Assembly (NCBI GenBank): GCA_017450005.1
Contig: JAFSYM010000059.1
Location: forward strand, 1-39,074
Direction of reading: 5' to 3'
Source of the DNA: Clostridia bacterium
Lineage (GTDB): Bacteria > Bacillota > Clostridia > Oscillospirales > Acutalibacteraceae
DNA length: 39,074 bases
Part shown: positions 22,997 through 30,701 of the stretch, in pieces
Position numbering within the stretch: the stretch's first letter is position 1
Layout: each line of letters opens with the position of its first letter
Translations under genes and position numbers: made by a program
The notes under the pieces: generated by a model
The model's input: the letters and a program-made list of their open reading frames with translations, nothing else
The model's database searches: none
What the model was told of the DNA's origin: nothing

Positions 22997-24058
22997 CTTG
23001 ATTTTTTCCGAGATCAGTTTCGGCAACGCGCCGAGAATCAGGAACAGGGATTTGAAGAAATACTTCGGGTACAGGAACAGAATTCTGTATGGCGTCCAGA
23101 TTTCTTTTTTGTATGTGCGTGTATCGTGTACAGCACTGCGGTCGATCGTGTAGCGCAGCTCGACGATCTCGGCCGCATGGTCGGCCAAAAGCACGCCGTC
23201 CTCGTCATAGTGCCAGATCAGCTCCTCCGAGAGCGCCTCGAACGACACACCGCCGCCGTCGCGGTAGAACGTCTTTTCGGCGGAATCCCATACGCCCCAC
23301 CAGGAGCCGGGATACTGTGCGGTGAACCGCGCCTCATCTTCGGGTGTGAGATAGTAGCGTCCCTCGTTTTTGAGCTCGATCCACGCCTCTTTGAACCCTC
23401 TCTCCTCGATGAACAGTTCCTGCAAACGGCTTTCAAGCTGCAAAAAGCGCGCGTTCGTGTCGCCCGTGATGATGACGGCGTGATCCTTGGAATAGACGTC
23501 CAGATAGCGGAACAACTGCTGATACTCCGCCACACGCGCGGCAATATCGCCCTCGCCGTCGTCCGCGTCGGCATGGATGTCGTACACGTCGATCACCACG
23601 CCGTCGGCAATCTCCACGCTCGCGCACAGGAAGCCCTTCGGCGTGAGCTGGTCGCCGGAGGAATCCAGCACGCCGTACGCCTCTTCCCACGCCTCGCGAT
23701 GGACGTTGTAGATCGGATACTTCGAGAAGAAATTCAGACCGTCGCCGAACGGGATAACGCCGGAGTGCAGCGTCTTGTACGGCATGTCGATGTTCTTTTT
23801 GTGGATCGGATGGAAGTTGAAATCCTCCTGCACGGCGATAAGATCCGCCTGGTATGCATTGAGCATGGGCGGGATCTTTTTGGACATGACCAGCGGATCG
23901 CGGTGCTCGCTCGAAAAGGCGGCGGGAATCGGCAGACCGTCCACATTGAGGTTGATGAGTTTGAGCGTGCCGCCCTCCTCGGGTGCGTCGGCGGATGCGC
24001 AGAACACGCAGGATGCGCACAGCACCACGCTCAGTACCAGACACAAAAACTTCTTCAT
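22985..24058 (-). CDS. Secreted EEP-superfamily phosphodiesterase, paralogue 1
   Basis: 357-residue exported protein (signal peptide about 1-23) of the endonuclease/exonuclease/phosphatase fold, which includes sphingomyelinases, DNase I-like nucleases and phosphoinositide phosphatases. Metal and catalytic residues: N38 (LINLNVDG), E78 (VQEDFN), H162 (DIHADAD), D200 and N202 (ITGDTNAR), and D293-H294 (LADHAAE). It resembles the protein encoded at 34001-35113 along its length (both share NVDGLPIPAA and QLTPKG/ELTPKG). One difference: where paralogue 2 has the usual LDHIYYR, this one has SAEKTFYR. The C-terminal 50 residues are hydrophobic and basic, perhaps membrane-associating. RBS AAAGGAGG. 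The substrate is unknown. Confidence 0.82.
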   Translation of the reverse strand: MKKFLCLVLSVVLCASCVFCASADAPEEGGTLKLINLNVDGLPIPAAFSSEHRDPLVMSKKIPPMLNAYQADLIAVQEDFNFHPIHKKNIDMPYKTLHSGVIPFGDGLNFFSKYPIYNVHREAWEEAYGVLDSSGDQLTPKGFLCASVEIADGVVIDVYDIHADADDGEGDIAARVAEYQQLFRYLDVYSKDHAVIITGDTNARFLQLESRLQELFIEERGFKEAWIELKNEGRYYLTPEDEARFTAQYPGSWWGVWDSAEKTFYRDGGGVSFEALSEELIWHYDEDGVLLADHAAEIVELRYTIDRSAVHDTRTYKKEIWTPYRILFLYPKYFFKSLFLILGALPKLISEKIKAAA

Positions 24059-24096
24059 TCTTATTTCCTCCTTTGGCTTGCGGCGGATTATGCCTT

Positions 24097-24126
24097 ATTA
24101 TATCAAATCCGGACACCGGATGTCAA
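24097..24126 (-). promoter_or_regulatory. EEP gene promoter with palindromic operator in the spacer
   Basis: Minus strand TTGACA (24126-24121), 18-nt spacer, TATAAT (24102-24097). The spacer holds the perfect inverted repeat ATCCGG-ACA-CCGGAT (24107-24121), a natural site for a repressor. A related CCGGACACGGG sequence lies in the spacer of the putative PHP gene promoter (33918-33928). Confidence 0.75.
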
Positions 24127-24248
24127 GAAATGCAGGAATATGCTCTAAGATTTTTGTTACAGGATTTTTACTTTTATTTTTTTTCTTTTAAATTAAATAT
24201 TTTCATAAACTCATTTAATTATATCACCATAAATTCTTGTGTTACGCC

Positions 24249-24277
24249 TTGACAAATGCTATTCAAGCGCTTATACT
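24249..24277 (+). promoter_or_regulatory. Consensus promoter of the 977-residue Sel1/RyR-like gene
   Basis: TTGACA (24249-24254), 17-nt spacer, TATACT (24272-24277). Upstream, 24140-24235 is strikingly AT-rich with T and A tracts, unlike the rest of the window, and may act as an UP-type element or mark an old junction. ATG 24309 follows AGGAGGG. Confidence 0.85.
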
Positions 24278-24308
24278 GAAATACAGAATAAGAACAGGAG
24301 GGAACACC

Positions 24309-27242
24309 ATGGCAGTATCTGATGAAGAAAGAGCCAGAAGACAACGTTTCGCCACGTACAACCCGAAGTATTTTCTGGAGGATCTGCACGAGCACCTGCG
24401 GTTTCGGCACGCCTATTCTTTCAAGCGGGACGATATGCTGCGCCGGTTCTTTCCGGAACCGGTGCAGGAGAGCCTGCAAAGGACAAGCGTCGTATACCTG
24501 AGTCACTTCCTTGCCTGCAATCCGACCAACGCGGCACGCAACAAGGAGTACTACCGCATGACGGAGTGCGATCCGCGTGAAATGATCCGCCAGACCGTCG
24601 AAATGGTCGAGCGTTTCTTTGCCGATCCCGATGTCTCATTCGACGAGCAGAAGATACAGGATTTCCTGAAGTCCCGGAAAGACGATATTCCCGCTTTCTC
24701 CTCTGCGCTCGACAGAGACGGCTGCGGTGGCGACTGCAGCATGACCGAAACAGATACCGCACGGCTGCGCGACGCATACGTGCTGTGCATCGACCGCAAC
24801 TGGAAACTGTGCATTGCAAAGCTGCTTGTGACGCTGTCGACGGGTCAGTTTGCTACGGTCGACCTGCTCAATCAGATCTGGATGTACGACAATGCCGGCA
24901 CCTCCATTCTGCACACGCCGATCCCCGGCAGCGCGCCGCTGCCCGCCGTCATCCGCGACGCCGTTTTCAAGCATCAGTACGGTGACGCGACAGCGAAAAA
25001 AGAGGCTTACGCGCAGTTGTACGACTACGCCGCCAAAATCAAACGTCCGAAAACCATCGAGGATGCGCGTGCGCTGTATACGCTCGGAAGATGGTTGTAT
25101 TTCGGAGAAGGCTGCAAGCAGAGCCGGACGGAAGGTCTTGCGCTCATTGAGCGCGCCTGTGCCGACGACACACTCATTCTGCGCGATGCGCACCTGTTCC
25201 TTGCGCGTTTTTACCGTGATGAGGCAGACCCGCAGAAGGCCAAAGCGCACTTGCAGACTGCCGCAAACGCAGGCAGCGTCGACGCCATGCAGGAATACGC
25301 CGTTGCTCTATTCCGTGCGGACGCATCTTTCGCGTGCGACAAAGACCTGCTGCAGGCGCTTGACTTGCTGCAGTCGGCCATCGGGAAAGCCGACGTCAAT
25401 CCGGCGCAGAAGGCTGTGCTGTACTATTACTGCGGCCGTATCTGCGAGGAACGCGACGAAACACTTTCCGAGGATGCAAGACGGTGGTACGAGGAAGCCG
25501 CGAGACGCGGTGACGAGGACGCCATGCGCCGGCTGAACCGGCGCAGGTGGCAGAGCTGGCGCACGCGCGCTCCCGCCGGGAGCCGCTGCGCAATCCCGCG
25601 CAGCAGCATATGTGTCACCAACGGAAACACGGGTTTCAACCCGATCTTTACAGACAGCCTGCCGGACAAAGCGCAGTGGACGTTCTTCTCGATTGCGCCG
25701 GGCGGCGACGATATTGCGGATGTCATCCGGCAGATTCTTTCGCTGTATAACGATCCGTCCGCCGACTATCCGGTCGTTCCCATTGCTCTGCTGTCCGCAG
25801 ATGAGAACCGCAACATCCGCGATGCCGTGGAAGTGCTGATCCGTCTGTACGAGGACGTCGCATTGCAGCTGACCGACCCGAACGCGCGCATGTCGCTCAT
25901 GGAAAACGTGACGCTGTATATCCGCGCACGCAGCGAATATGCCGCACTGCCGATCGATGCGCTTATCAGCTCCATGGACAACAGCATCTACTTCAAAACC
26001 GTCTTCTGCGACTATCCGCTCGACTGCGCACGGGAACTTCTGATGCAGCATCCGCTCTTCCTTCCGGCATTCAGACAGCACGCCGGCGGCACGGATCTGG
26101 TCATTGTCGGCGGCGACACAATCGCTCTGCCGCTGATCAAGGAGATCCTTTCCTGCGCCAACGGCAACGTCTTCTGCCCGTCGGACGGGAGCGAATATAC
26201 GATGCGCATCACTGTCGTGAGTGCGCATGCCGACGAGATGCGCGAGCAGCTTTTCTGCGATTGTCCCGCCATCCGTCAGGCGTTTGAAAAGAAAAAGGAT
26301 AAAGCGCTGCATATTCCGATACACTTTATCGTGATGGATACACAGGACGCCGATATCCGCGAGCGCATCTGCGAAACCGGCGCGAACTACTTCGTCGTCG
26401 ATCTCGGAAGCGATGATGAAAACCTGCTGTATGCCACGCAATTGCGCGGCTGGACGCTGCAGGCCGACGCGACGTTCACCAACCTGCCGCAGATTGCCGT
26501 GCTTTGCCGCAGCGAACGCACCGCGATGCTCTCACAGGCGTACACGGTCGGGTCATTCGAGCACGGAAACGCATGGTATAACGGTTATGATCTGATCACC
26601 TTCGGCGTCGAGACGACGCACTACACCTTCGCCGCGCTGACCGAAAGTAGCTTGCGGCATCGCGCCGAGGCAGCGCACTGCCACTACGCGCGCACGTCGC
26701 TGGCCGGAAAGGACGATCTGACCTCCAGACAGGCGCTGCACGAAGAGCTGCACACTTTCTACAGCCGGTACTATTTCCGCGACAGCTCCGCTGCGGAGGT
26801 CATCGGGCTGCTCTATCGCGCGTTTTCTGCCGGCGCTGTTTCGGAGGATCACCTTGTGACGCAGACAAACGCGCTTGCGGAAATTGCCGACCGGTTTGAC
26901 GCGCTTCTCAGCCGGAGCGGCGAGGACTTCTGTGAAAAGCTGGGCAGGGCGGAGCATCTGCGCTGGTGCGGATTTATGTATGCGCGCGGATGGCAGCGTG
27001 CGTCCGCGGAGCAGACGATCACCTATCTGAGTCTGGGAAATCCCAAGCAGCAGTGTTTTATCTGCAAGCTGCATCCCTATCTGTGCGACTGGGACGAACT
27101 GGACAAGGTGCATGACCTACTGCTGCGGTACGCAAAATCCGAGGATGTCAGAGAAAGACTCGCAACGCCCAAGGCATACGACATCGGCTCTGTTCAGAAG
27201 ACTGCCGCCGTCCTGCGGCAAAACGATTCCATACTGCCGTAA
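24309..27242 (+). CDS. Large Sel1-repeat / Rossmann-like / RyR-like domain protein
   Basis: 977-residue cytosolic protein, no signal peptide or membrane helix. Residues 1-245 are a helical region I do not recognise. Residues about 250-410 look like Sel1/TPR-type helical repeats (ARALYTLGRWLYFGEG; ARRWYEEAARRGDEDAMRRL). From about 455 to 735 come alpha/beta segments: WTFFSIAPGGDDIADVI, TDLVIVGGDTIALPLIKEIL (595-614) and YFVVDLGSDDENLLYATQLRGW (694-715), resembling the TrkA-N/RCK Rossmann fold that binds NAD or other nucleotides. The end (about 875-945) has EKLGRAEHLRWCGFMYARGW and KLHPYLCDWDELD, like the E-H-x-R-W...G-W and H-P-x-L-x-x-W-x-x-L of bacterial RyR domains. Such architectures are known in proposed nucleotide-sensing conflict systems. 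Alone on its transcript, with its own promoter and terminator. Base composition matches neighbours. Domain calls are by eye. Confidence 0.65.
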   Translation: MAVSDEERARRQRFATYNPKYFLEDLHEHLRFRHAYSFKRDDMLRRFFPEPVQESLQRTSVVYLSHFLACNPTNAARNKEYYRMTECDPREMIRQTVEMVERFFADPDVSFDEQKIQDFLKSRKDDIPAFSSALDRDGCGGDCSMTETDTARLRDAYVLCIDRNWKLCIAKLLVTLSTGQFATVDLLNQIWMYDNAGTSILHTPIPGSAPLPAVIRDAVFKHQYGDATAKKEAYAQLYDYAAKIKRPKTIEDARALYTLGRWLYFGEGCKQSRTEGLALIERACADDTLILRDAHLFLARFYRDEADPQKAKAHLQTAANAGSVDAMQEYAVALFRADASFACDKDLLQALDLLQSAIGKADVNPAQKAVLYYYCGRICEERDETLSEDARRWYEEAARRGDEDAMRRLNRRRWQSWRTRAPAGSRCAIPRSSICVTNGNTGFNPIFTDSLPDKAQWTFFSIAPGGDDIADVIRQILSLYNDPSADYPVVPIALLSADENRNIRDAVEVLIRLYEDVALQLTDPNARMSLMENVTLYIRARSEYAALPIDALISSMDNSIYFKTVFCDYPLDCARELLMQHPLFLPAFRQHAGGTDLVIVGGDTIALPLIKEILSCANGNVFCPSDGSEYTMRITVVSAHADEMREQLFCDCPAIRQAFEKKKDKALHIPIHFIVMDTQDADIRERICETGANYFVVDLGSDDENLLYATQLRGWTLQADATFTNLPQIAVLCRSERTAMLSQAYTVGSFEHGNAWYNGYDLITFGVETTHYTFAALTESSLRHRAEAAHCHYARTSLAGKDDLTSRQALHEELHTFYSRYYFRDSSAAEVIGLLYRAFSAGAVSEDHLVTQTNALAEIADRFDALLSRSGEDFCEKLGRAEHLRWCGFMYARGWQRASAEQTITYLSLGNPKQQCFICKLHPYLCDWDELDKVHDLLLRYAKSEDVRERLATPKAYDIGSVQKTAAVLRQNDSILP

Positions 27243-27286
27243 TCCGATCCGTCTGCAAACGGAGAAGGACGAAAACAAAAAGCCCT

Positions 27287-27478
27287 CATCACGGAATCTT
27301 GTTGGATAAGCGAACGTCCCCTTGTTTGTCATTGCGAGCGCCTTTATGGCGCGCGGCAATCCGTTCTCTTTCTTATACATCTATGCACTACCGGGGTTAC
27401 GGATCGCCACGTCGCTTCGCTCCTCGCGATGACACCGCTTTTTATCGATATCTGACCATCCCACAAAAATCCGTGATG
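27287..27478 (+). repeat. MITE-like element with CATCACGGA terminal inverted repeats
   Basis: 192 bp bounded by imperfect ~22-bp inverted repeats: CATCACGGAATCTTGTTGGA on the left and the complement of CATCACGGATTTTTGTGGGA on the right. Inside are the widely seen CATTGCGAGCG...GGCAATCC and GGATCGCC...CTCCTCGCGATGAC blocks, which read as clustered inverted repeats. A second copy in opposite orientation lies at 38938-39074 and runs out of the window; fragments are at 14163-14330, 22787-22800 and 36670-36730. No ORF; it would have to be moved by a transposase in trans. Confidence 0.8.
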
Positions 27479-27485
27479 AACCACA

Positions 27486-27533
27486 AAAAGGGACTGTTCA
27501 TCCGAAAGTCGGAGAACGGTCCCTTCTTTTTCT
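27486..27533. terminator. Two-way intrinsic terminator
   Basis: AAGGGACTGTTC (27488-27499) pairs with GAACGGTCCCTT (27514-27525, one mismatch), with T-rich sequence after it on the plus strand and a CCCTTTTTG run on the minus strand. It can serve both the Sel1/RyR-like gene and GH130. Confidence 0.8.
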
Positions 27534-27626
27534 GTTTTATCTCGCTGTGTTTTCCGGCGTATCTGCGCACGCCTGTCCGGCGCGGGAAGCGCCCAAAACG
27601 CGGGCAGGGTTCACGCACTTTCGCAG

Positions 27627-28586
27627 TCAGTCGCCGCTGCGCAGCAGATCATGCGCCTTGACGTAATCGACGATTTCGTCCGCCGTGGTGAACGCGAGCG
27701 CGACCGACGTGTCCGCCGCGCCATAATACACGGCAATGCGGCCGGTCGTGCTGTCCGCCATCGCGGCACAGGGAAACACGACGTTCGGCACGTCGCCGAC
27801 GCATTCGTACAATTCATGCGGCGCGAGCAGAAAACTGTCCGCGCGGTGCAGCACCTTCCACGGCTCGTCCTTGTCGAGCAGCGCCGCGCCCATGCTGTAG
27901 GTAAAGCCGTTGCAACTCGTGAGCACGCCGTGGTACAGCATCAGCCAGCAGTCGTCCAGCTCGATGGGCGTCGGTCCCGCGCCGACCTTGGTCATCTCCC
28001 AGTTTTTCACCGGTTCCATCACAAAGCGGTACTTGCCCCAGTACGTCAGATCGGGGCTGTGCATGAGAAAGATGTCGCCGTAGGGCGTATGCCCCCTGTC
28101 GCACGGACGGATCAGCATGACGTATTCCCCGCCGATTTTGCGCGGAAACAGCACGCCGTTGCGCGCGACGGGATAGCACGCTTCCTCCATCTCCTGCCAA
28201 TGCGCAAAATCCTGCGTACACGCAACACCGATCACGGTGCCGTGCGGCGTGAGCTTGACCCACGTCAGGTAGTAAACGCCGTCGATCTCGCACAGGCGCG
28301 GGTCGTACCCCTCGAACAGCTTCTCGTCCGTGAGCGTCCAGTGGATCGCGTCGTCGCTGAAGCCCGTGACGAGAATCTGGTCGCGCGTGCGCGTGTCGAC
28401 GCGGAATACGCCGGCGAATTTGCCGCGGAACGGCACGACGGCGGAATTGAAAATACTGTTGGCAAAGAACAGGTTGTCCCGCGTGATGATCGGGTTTCCG
28501 CTGTAGCGCCAGACCGGATACAGCGCGTTCTCCGGCTTGTCCTGCCAGGGCAGATTCGGGATGGGTTGTCCGATAATGTGTGCCAT
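27627..28586 (-). CDS. GH130 family beta-mannoside phosphorylase/hydrolase
   Basis: 319-residue cytosolic five-bladed propeller enzyme of family GH130; most members phosphorolyse beta-1,4-linked mannosides to mannose 1-phosphate. Signatures: NPIITRDN (31-38), IFNSAVVPFRGKF, GYDPRLCEIDGVYYLTW (93-109) with the likely proton-donor D95, NGVLFPRKIGGEYVML, and KVGAGPTPIELDDCWLMLYHGV. Length and motifs suit the mannooligosaccharide-phosphorylase branch, but the precise linkage cannot be read off. RBS AGGAGGAGA; starts 9 bp after the GH5 stop. With the GH5 enzyme and the GPH transporter it forms an uptake-and-cleavage set for a beta-linked glycoside. Confidence 0.9.
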   Translation of the reverse strand: MAHIIGQPIPNLPWQDKPENALYPVWRYSGNPIITRDNLFFANSIFNSAVVPFRGKFAGVFRVDTRTRDQILVTGFSDDAIHWTLTDEKLFEGYDPRLCEIDGVYYLTWVKLTPHGTVIGVACTQDFAHWQEMEEACYPVARNGVLFPRKIGGEYVMLIRPCDRGHTPYGDIFLMHSPDLTYWGKYRFVMEPVKNWEMTKVGAGPTPIELDDCWLMLYHGVLTSCNGFTYSMGAALLDKDEPWKVLHRADSFLLAPHELYECVGDVPNVVFPCAAMADSTTGRIAVYYGAADTSVALAFTTADEIVDYVKAHDLLRSGD

Positions 28587-28595
28587 ATTCTCCTC

Positions 28596-30053
28596 CTAAA
28601 AACAGATGAACAGTGTGTGTGTGCCGGCAGACGTGCGGATCGTCGTCTGCGCGGTATTTATTTCATAGTCGACTTCGGCATTGTCCACAGTTATCCGCTG
28701 TGCGGGAAGCGGCGTGCAGATCACGCAATCTCCTGCATCCTGCTGCGTAAAGCGCATAGAGAGCTGCCGTCTTCCCGCGTCATAGCGGTAGGATTCGATT
28801 ACACCCGGCACCGCCTGCGGATACGGGCGGACAAAGACGCGCATCAGCGGCGAGTCGAAAAAGGCGTCGGAAAACTGCCAGTACGTCTGGCTCCACTTGT
28901 TGCGCTCGAACACGGACAGCAGGTATTCGATATGCCGCAGCCAGCCGTCGTCGTCCTGCGCGCCGAATCCGCCCCACTCGCCTACGATCACGGGCGTTTG
29001 CAGTCTCTGCTGTGTGCGGCGGTGCTCCTCAAAGATACTGCCGACGCGCTCGTCGCTCGCATAGCGGTAGGCGGGCGTATCGACCATGAGGTCATACACA
29101 TGCGGCGCGAACACCTGCTGCGGATCGCGCGCATCGCCGCGCCGGACCGGCTGCACGGCGCACGGAATGCCGAGGTTGGAAAAATAGCAGTTTTCCAAAA
29201 ACAGCAGCTTGTCCGCGTTCTCTTTACGGATTGCCTGCGACACTCTTTGCACAAACGGCGAATACTTCGTTCTGTCGAATTGTTCGATGAGCGGAAAAGC
29301 GCCGCTGACGGCCTGCCGCAGAACAGCGGGCGAAATATGCCCGAACAGCTTTTCTTCCCGCCCGCGCGATACAGCGTCGCGCAGAAGCTGTGTGCGCCGG
29401 ACATGCCGGACGGACAGCGTTGCCTTGATCGCGCCGCACACAATCCGGCGAAAGCACTTGCCGCCATCGCTGCCGGGAAACGGCTCGTTGAACACGTCGA
29501 AACCGATCACGGCATCTTTCTCACCGAGCCGGCGGACAATATGCGCCCAGCAGTCGGCAAACCGGTCCTGCAAGCCCCTGCCCTGCACGGGCGTATTGTT
29601 CCAGAAGTGGTCGAAGCAGCGGTGGCATGCCCTGCCCCAGAAGTAGTCCTCCGCCCAGACAAAGCGCGTCGGATGCGTGCGCAGACCGTCGGTCAGCGCC
29701 GCCCACGCAGGCGCGCCGTCGCCGTTGGTCAAGGGGGAATACAAGTCCTGGTGCATGTCGAGAAAAACGTAGATGCCGTATTTTTCGCACAGATCCAGAA
29801 TACCGGCCACGCTGTCTAAATACGGCTCGTTGTACTTTCCGATCTGCGGTTCGATCTTGCCCCACGTAAAGCCGAGGCGGATCAGGTTCCAACCTTTTGC
29901 GGCAAAGCGCTGCAAAACGTCGCAGTTCAAATACGGGAAAGTCTGTGCGCCGCTCGAATACGGGCTCTTGTCCACAACATTCACGCCGCTGAAAATGCGC
30001 TCGCGCCCCAGATCGTCGACGAGCCTCGTCCCGCACGCGCGGATAATGTTCAT
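28596..30053 (-). CDS. GH5 glycoside hydrolase, endoglycoceramidase-like
   Basis: 485-residue TIM-barrel hydrolase. Opening FSGVNVVDKSPYS and WNLIRLGFTWGKIEPQIG (55-72), then YVFLDMHQDLYSP (95-107), typical of the endoglycoceramidase-related GH5 branch. Catalytic acid/base E190 in FDVFNEPFPG, nucleophile E359 in VIVGEWGGFG. A C-terminal beta-sandwich (about 400-485) follows, as in these enzymes. Endoglycoceramidases release the glycan from glycosphingolipids; however there is no signal peptide here, and an adjacent sugar transporter suggests it acts inside the cell on an imported beta-glycoside. ATG 30053 has AAAGGAG upstream. The 46 bp before the start separate it from a palindrome-array element. 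Confidence 0.85.
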   Translation of the reverse strand: MNIIRACGTRLVDDLGRERIFSGVNVVDKSPYSSGAQTFPYLNCDVLQRFAAKGWNLIRLGFTWGKIEPQIGKYNEPYLDSVAGILDLCEKYGIYVFLDMHQDLYSPLTNGDGAPAWAALTDGLRTHPTRFVWAEDYFWGRACHRCFDHFWNNTPVQGRGLQDRFADCWAHIVRRLGEKDAVIGFDVFNEPFPGSDGGKCFRRIVCGAIKATLSVRHVRRTQLLRDAVSRGREEKLFGHISPAVLRQAVSGAFPLIEQFDRTKYSPFVQRVSQAIRKENADKLLFLENCYFSNLGIPCAVQPVRRGDARDPQQVFAPHVYDLMVDTPAYRYASDERVGSIFEEHRRTQQRLQTPVIVGEWGGFGAQDDDGWLRHIEYLLSVFERNKWSQTYWQFSDAFFDSPLMRVFVRPYPQAVPGVIESYRYDAGRRQLSMRFTQQDAGDCVICTPLPAQRITVDNAEVDYEINTAQTTIRTSAGTHTLFICF

Positions 30054-30099
30054 ATAGGTCTCCTTTCGTTGCGGCCGACGGCCGGATCAGGTGGGGAAC

Positions 30100-30386
30100 A
30101 AATCGGAATTTGTCGCGCTCGACGCGCGTCAAATTCCGACATGAATTGCGCCTGTCGGTGCGTGAATTGCCTTGCGGCATGAAATGACCTGCGGTCATGA
30201 ATTGCGCTGCGCGCATTGCGGACGGGCTTCGCCCGTACCCATTTATAATGGGGCGCGGGGTTTACCCCGCCCTCAATGCATTGCAGCGCAATGCAAATCA
30301 TGTTGCGAAGCAACAATTCACGGCGTTAGCCAATTCATGACGCATAGCGTCATATCATTCGGGCAAAGCCCGACAAATTCCGATTT
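30100..30386 (-). repeat. Palindrome-array MITE-like element, complete copy B
   Basis: 287 bp bounded by perfect 16-bp terminal inverted repeats: AAATCGGAATTTGTCG (30100-30115) and CGACAAATTCCGATTT (30371-30386). The interior is a chain of hairpins: TGCC-ttgc-GGCA region, ATGACC-tgc-GGTCAT, GCGC-tgc-GCGC, CGGGC-ttc-GCCCG, CCCAT..ATGGG, GCGGGG-ttta-CCCCGC, TGCATTGC-agc-GCAATGCA, GTTGC-gaa-GCAAC, GGC-gtta-GCC, ATGACGC-ata-GCGTCAT, CGGGC-aaa-GCCCG. No ORF. It sits between the transporter stop (30402) and GH5, so it is transcribed as an intercistronic segment of the operon. Strand is arbitrary. Confidence 0.9.
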
Positions 30387-30401
30387 CCCGATTTGTCCGC
30401 C

Positions 30402-30701
30402 TCACTCTGCCGCCGCGTACAGCTTTCGCAGCTCGTCGAGTTTTTCCAGTCTTTCCTTGCGCTGCAGCAGTTTCTGCGCGTCGAGATACGGACGCGCCGC
30501 GCGGGTATACATCGTGTGCGCCTTCGTCGTCTTTTTGAGCTGACGGGCGATCCGCTGCTTTTTGGCGCGCAGCGCCGCCGCCTGCTGCCGATCCTTCACC
30601 GCGTATGCCGCCGCAAGCGCTTCATCCGTGCGGTCTTCCTCGTCGAACAGGCGCTCAAATTCCGCCTCGTCGCCTGCTCGCTGCGGGCGATCTCCAGCCA
30701 T
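30402..30701 (-). pseudogene. Frame-shifted C-terminal continuation of the GPH transporter
   Basis: Open in the frame one base off from the transporter. After about 30690 it reads GDEAEFERLFDEEDRTDEAL...ALRAKKQRIARQLKK... and ends ...LDELRKLYAAAE, an ordinary charged cytosolic helix tail. The transporter frame over the same bases becomes Arg-rich and meaningless (ATRRNLSACSTRK). So the natural C-terminus is probably this one, reached by a one-base indel, assembly error or frameshift. A run of six A residues lies at the 5' edge (complement of TTTTTT, about 30702-30707). Confidence 0.75.

Larger units (their letters stand above)
27243..27626. other. Convergent intergenic region
   Basis: 384 bp between the convergent Sel1/RyR-like and GH130 genes. 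It contains a MITE-like repeat (27287-27478) and a two-way terminator (27486-27533). The remaining 90 bp before the GH130 stop show nothing. Confidence 0.7.

Noticed and set aside
22814..24148. A 444-codon plus-strand frame opposite the EEP gene
   Set aside because: The minus-strand product has a signal peptide and EEP motifs; the plus frame starts in repeat DNA and has no ribosome binding site.
27651..29819. A 722-codon open frame on the plus strand opposite GH130 and GH5
   Set aside because: The minus strand carries clear GH130 and GH5 motifs. The plus frame has no ribosome binding site and no motif.
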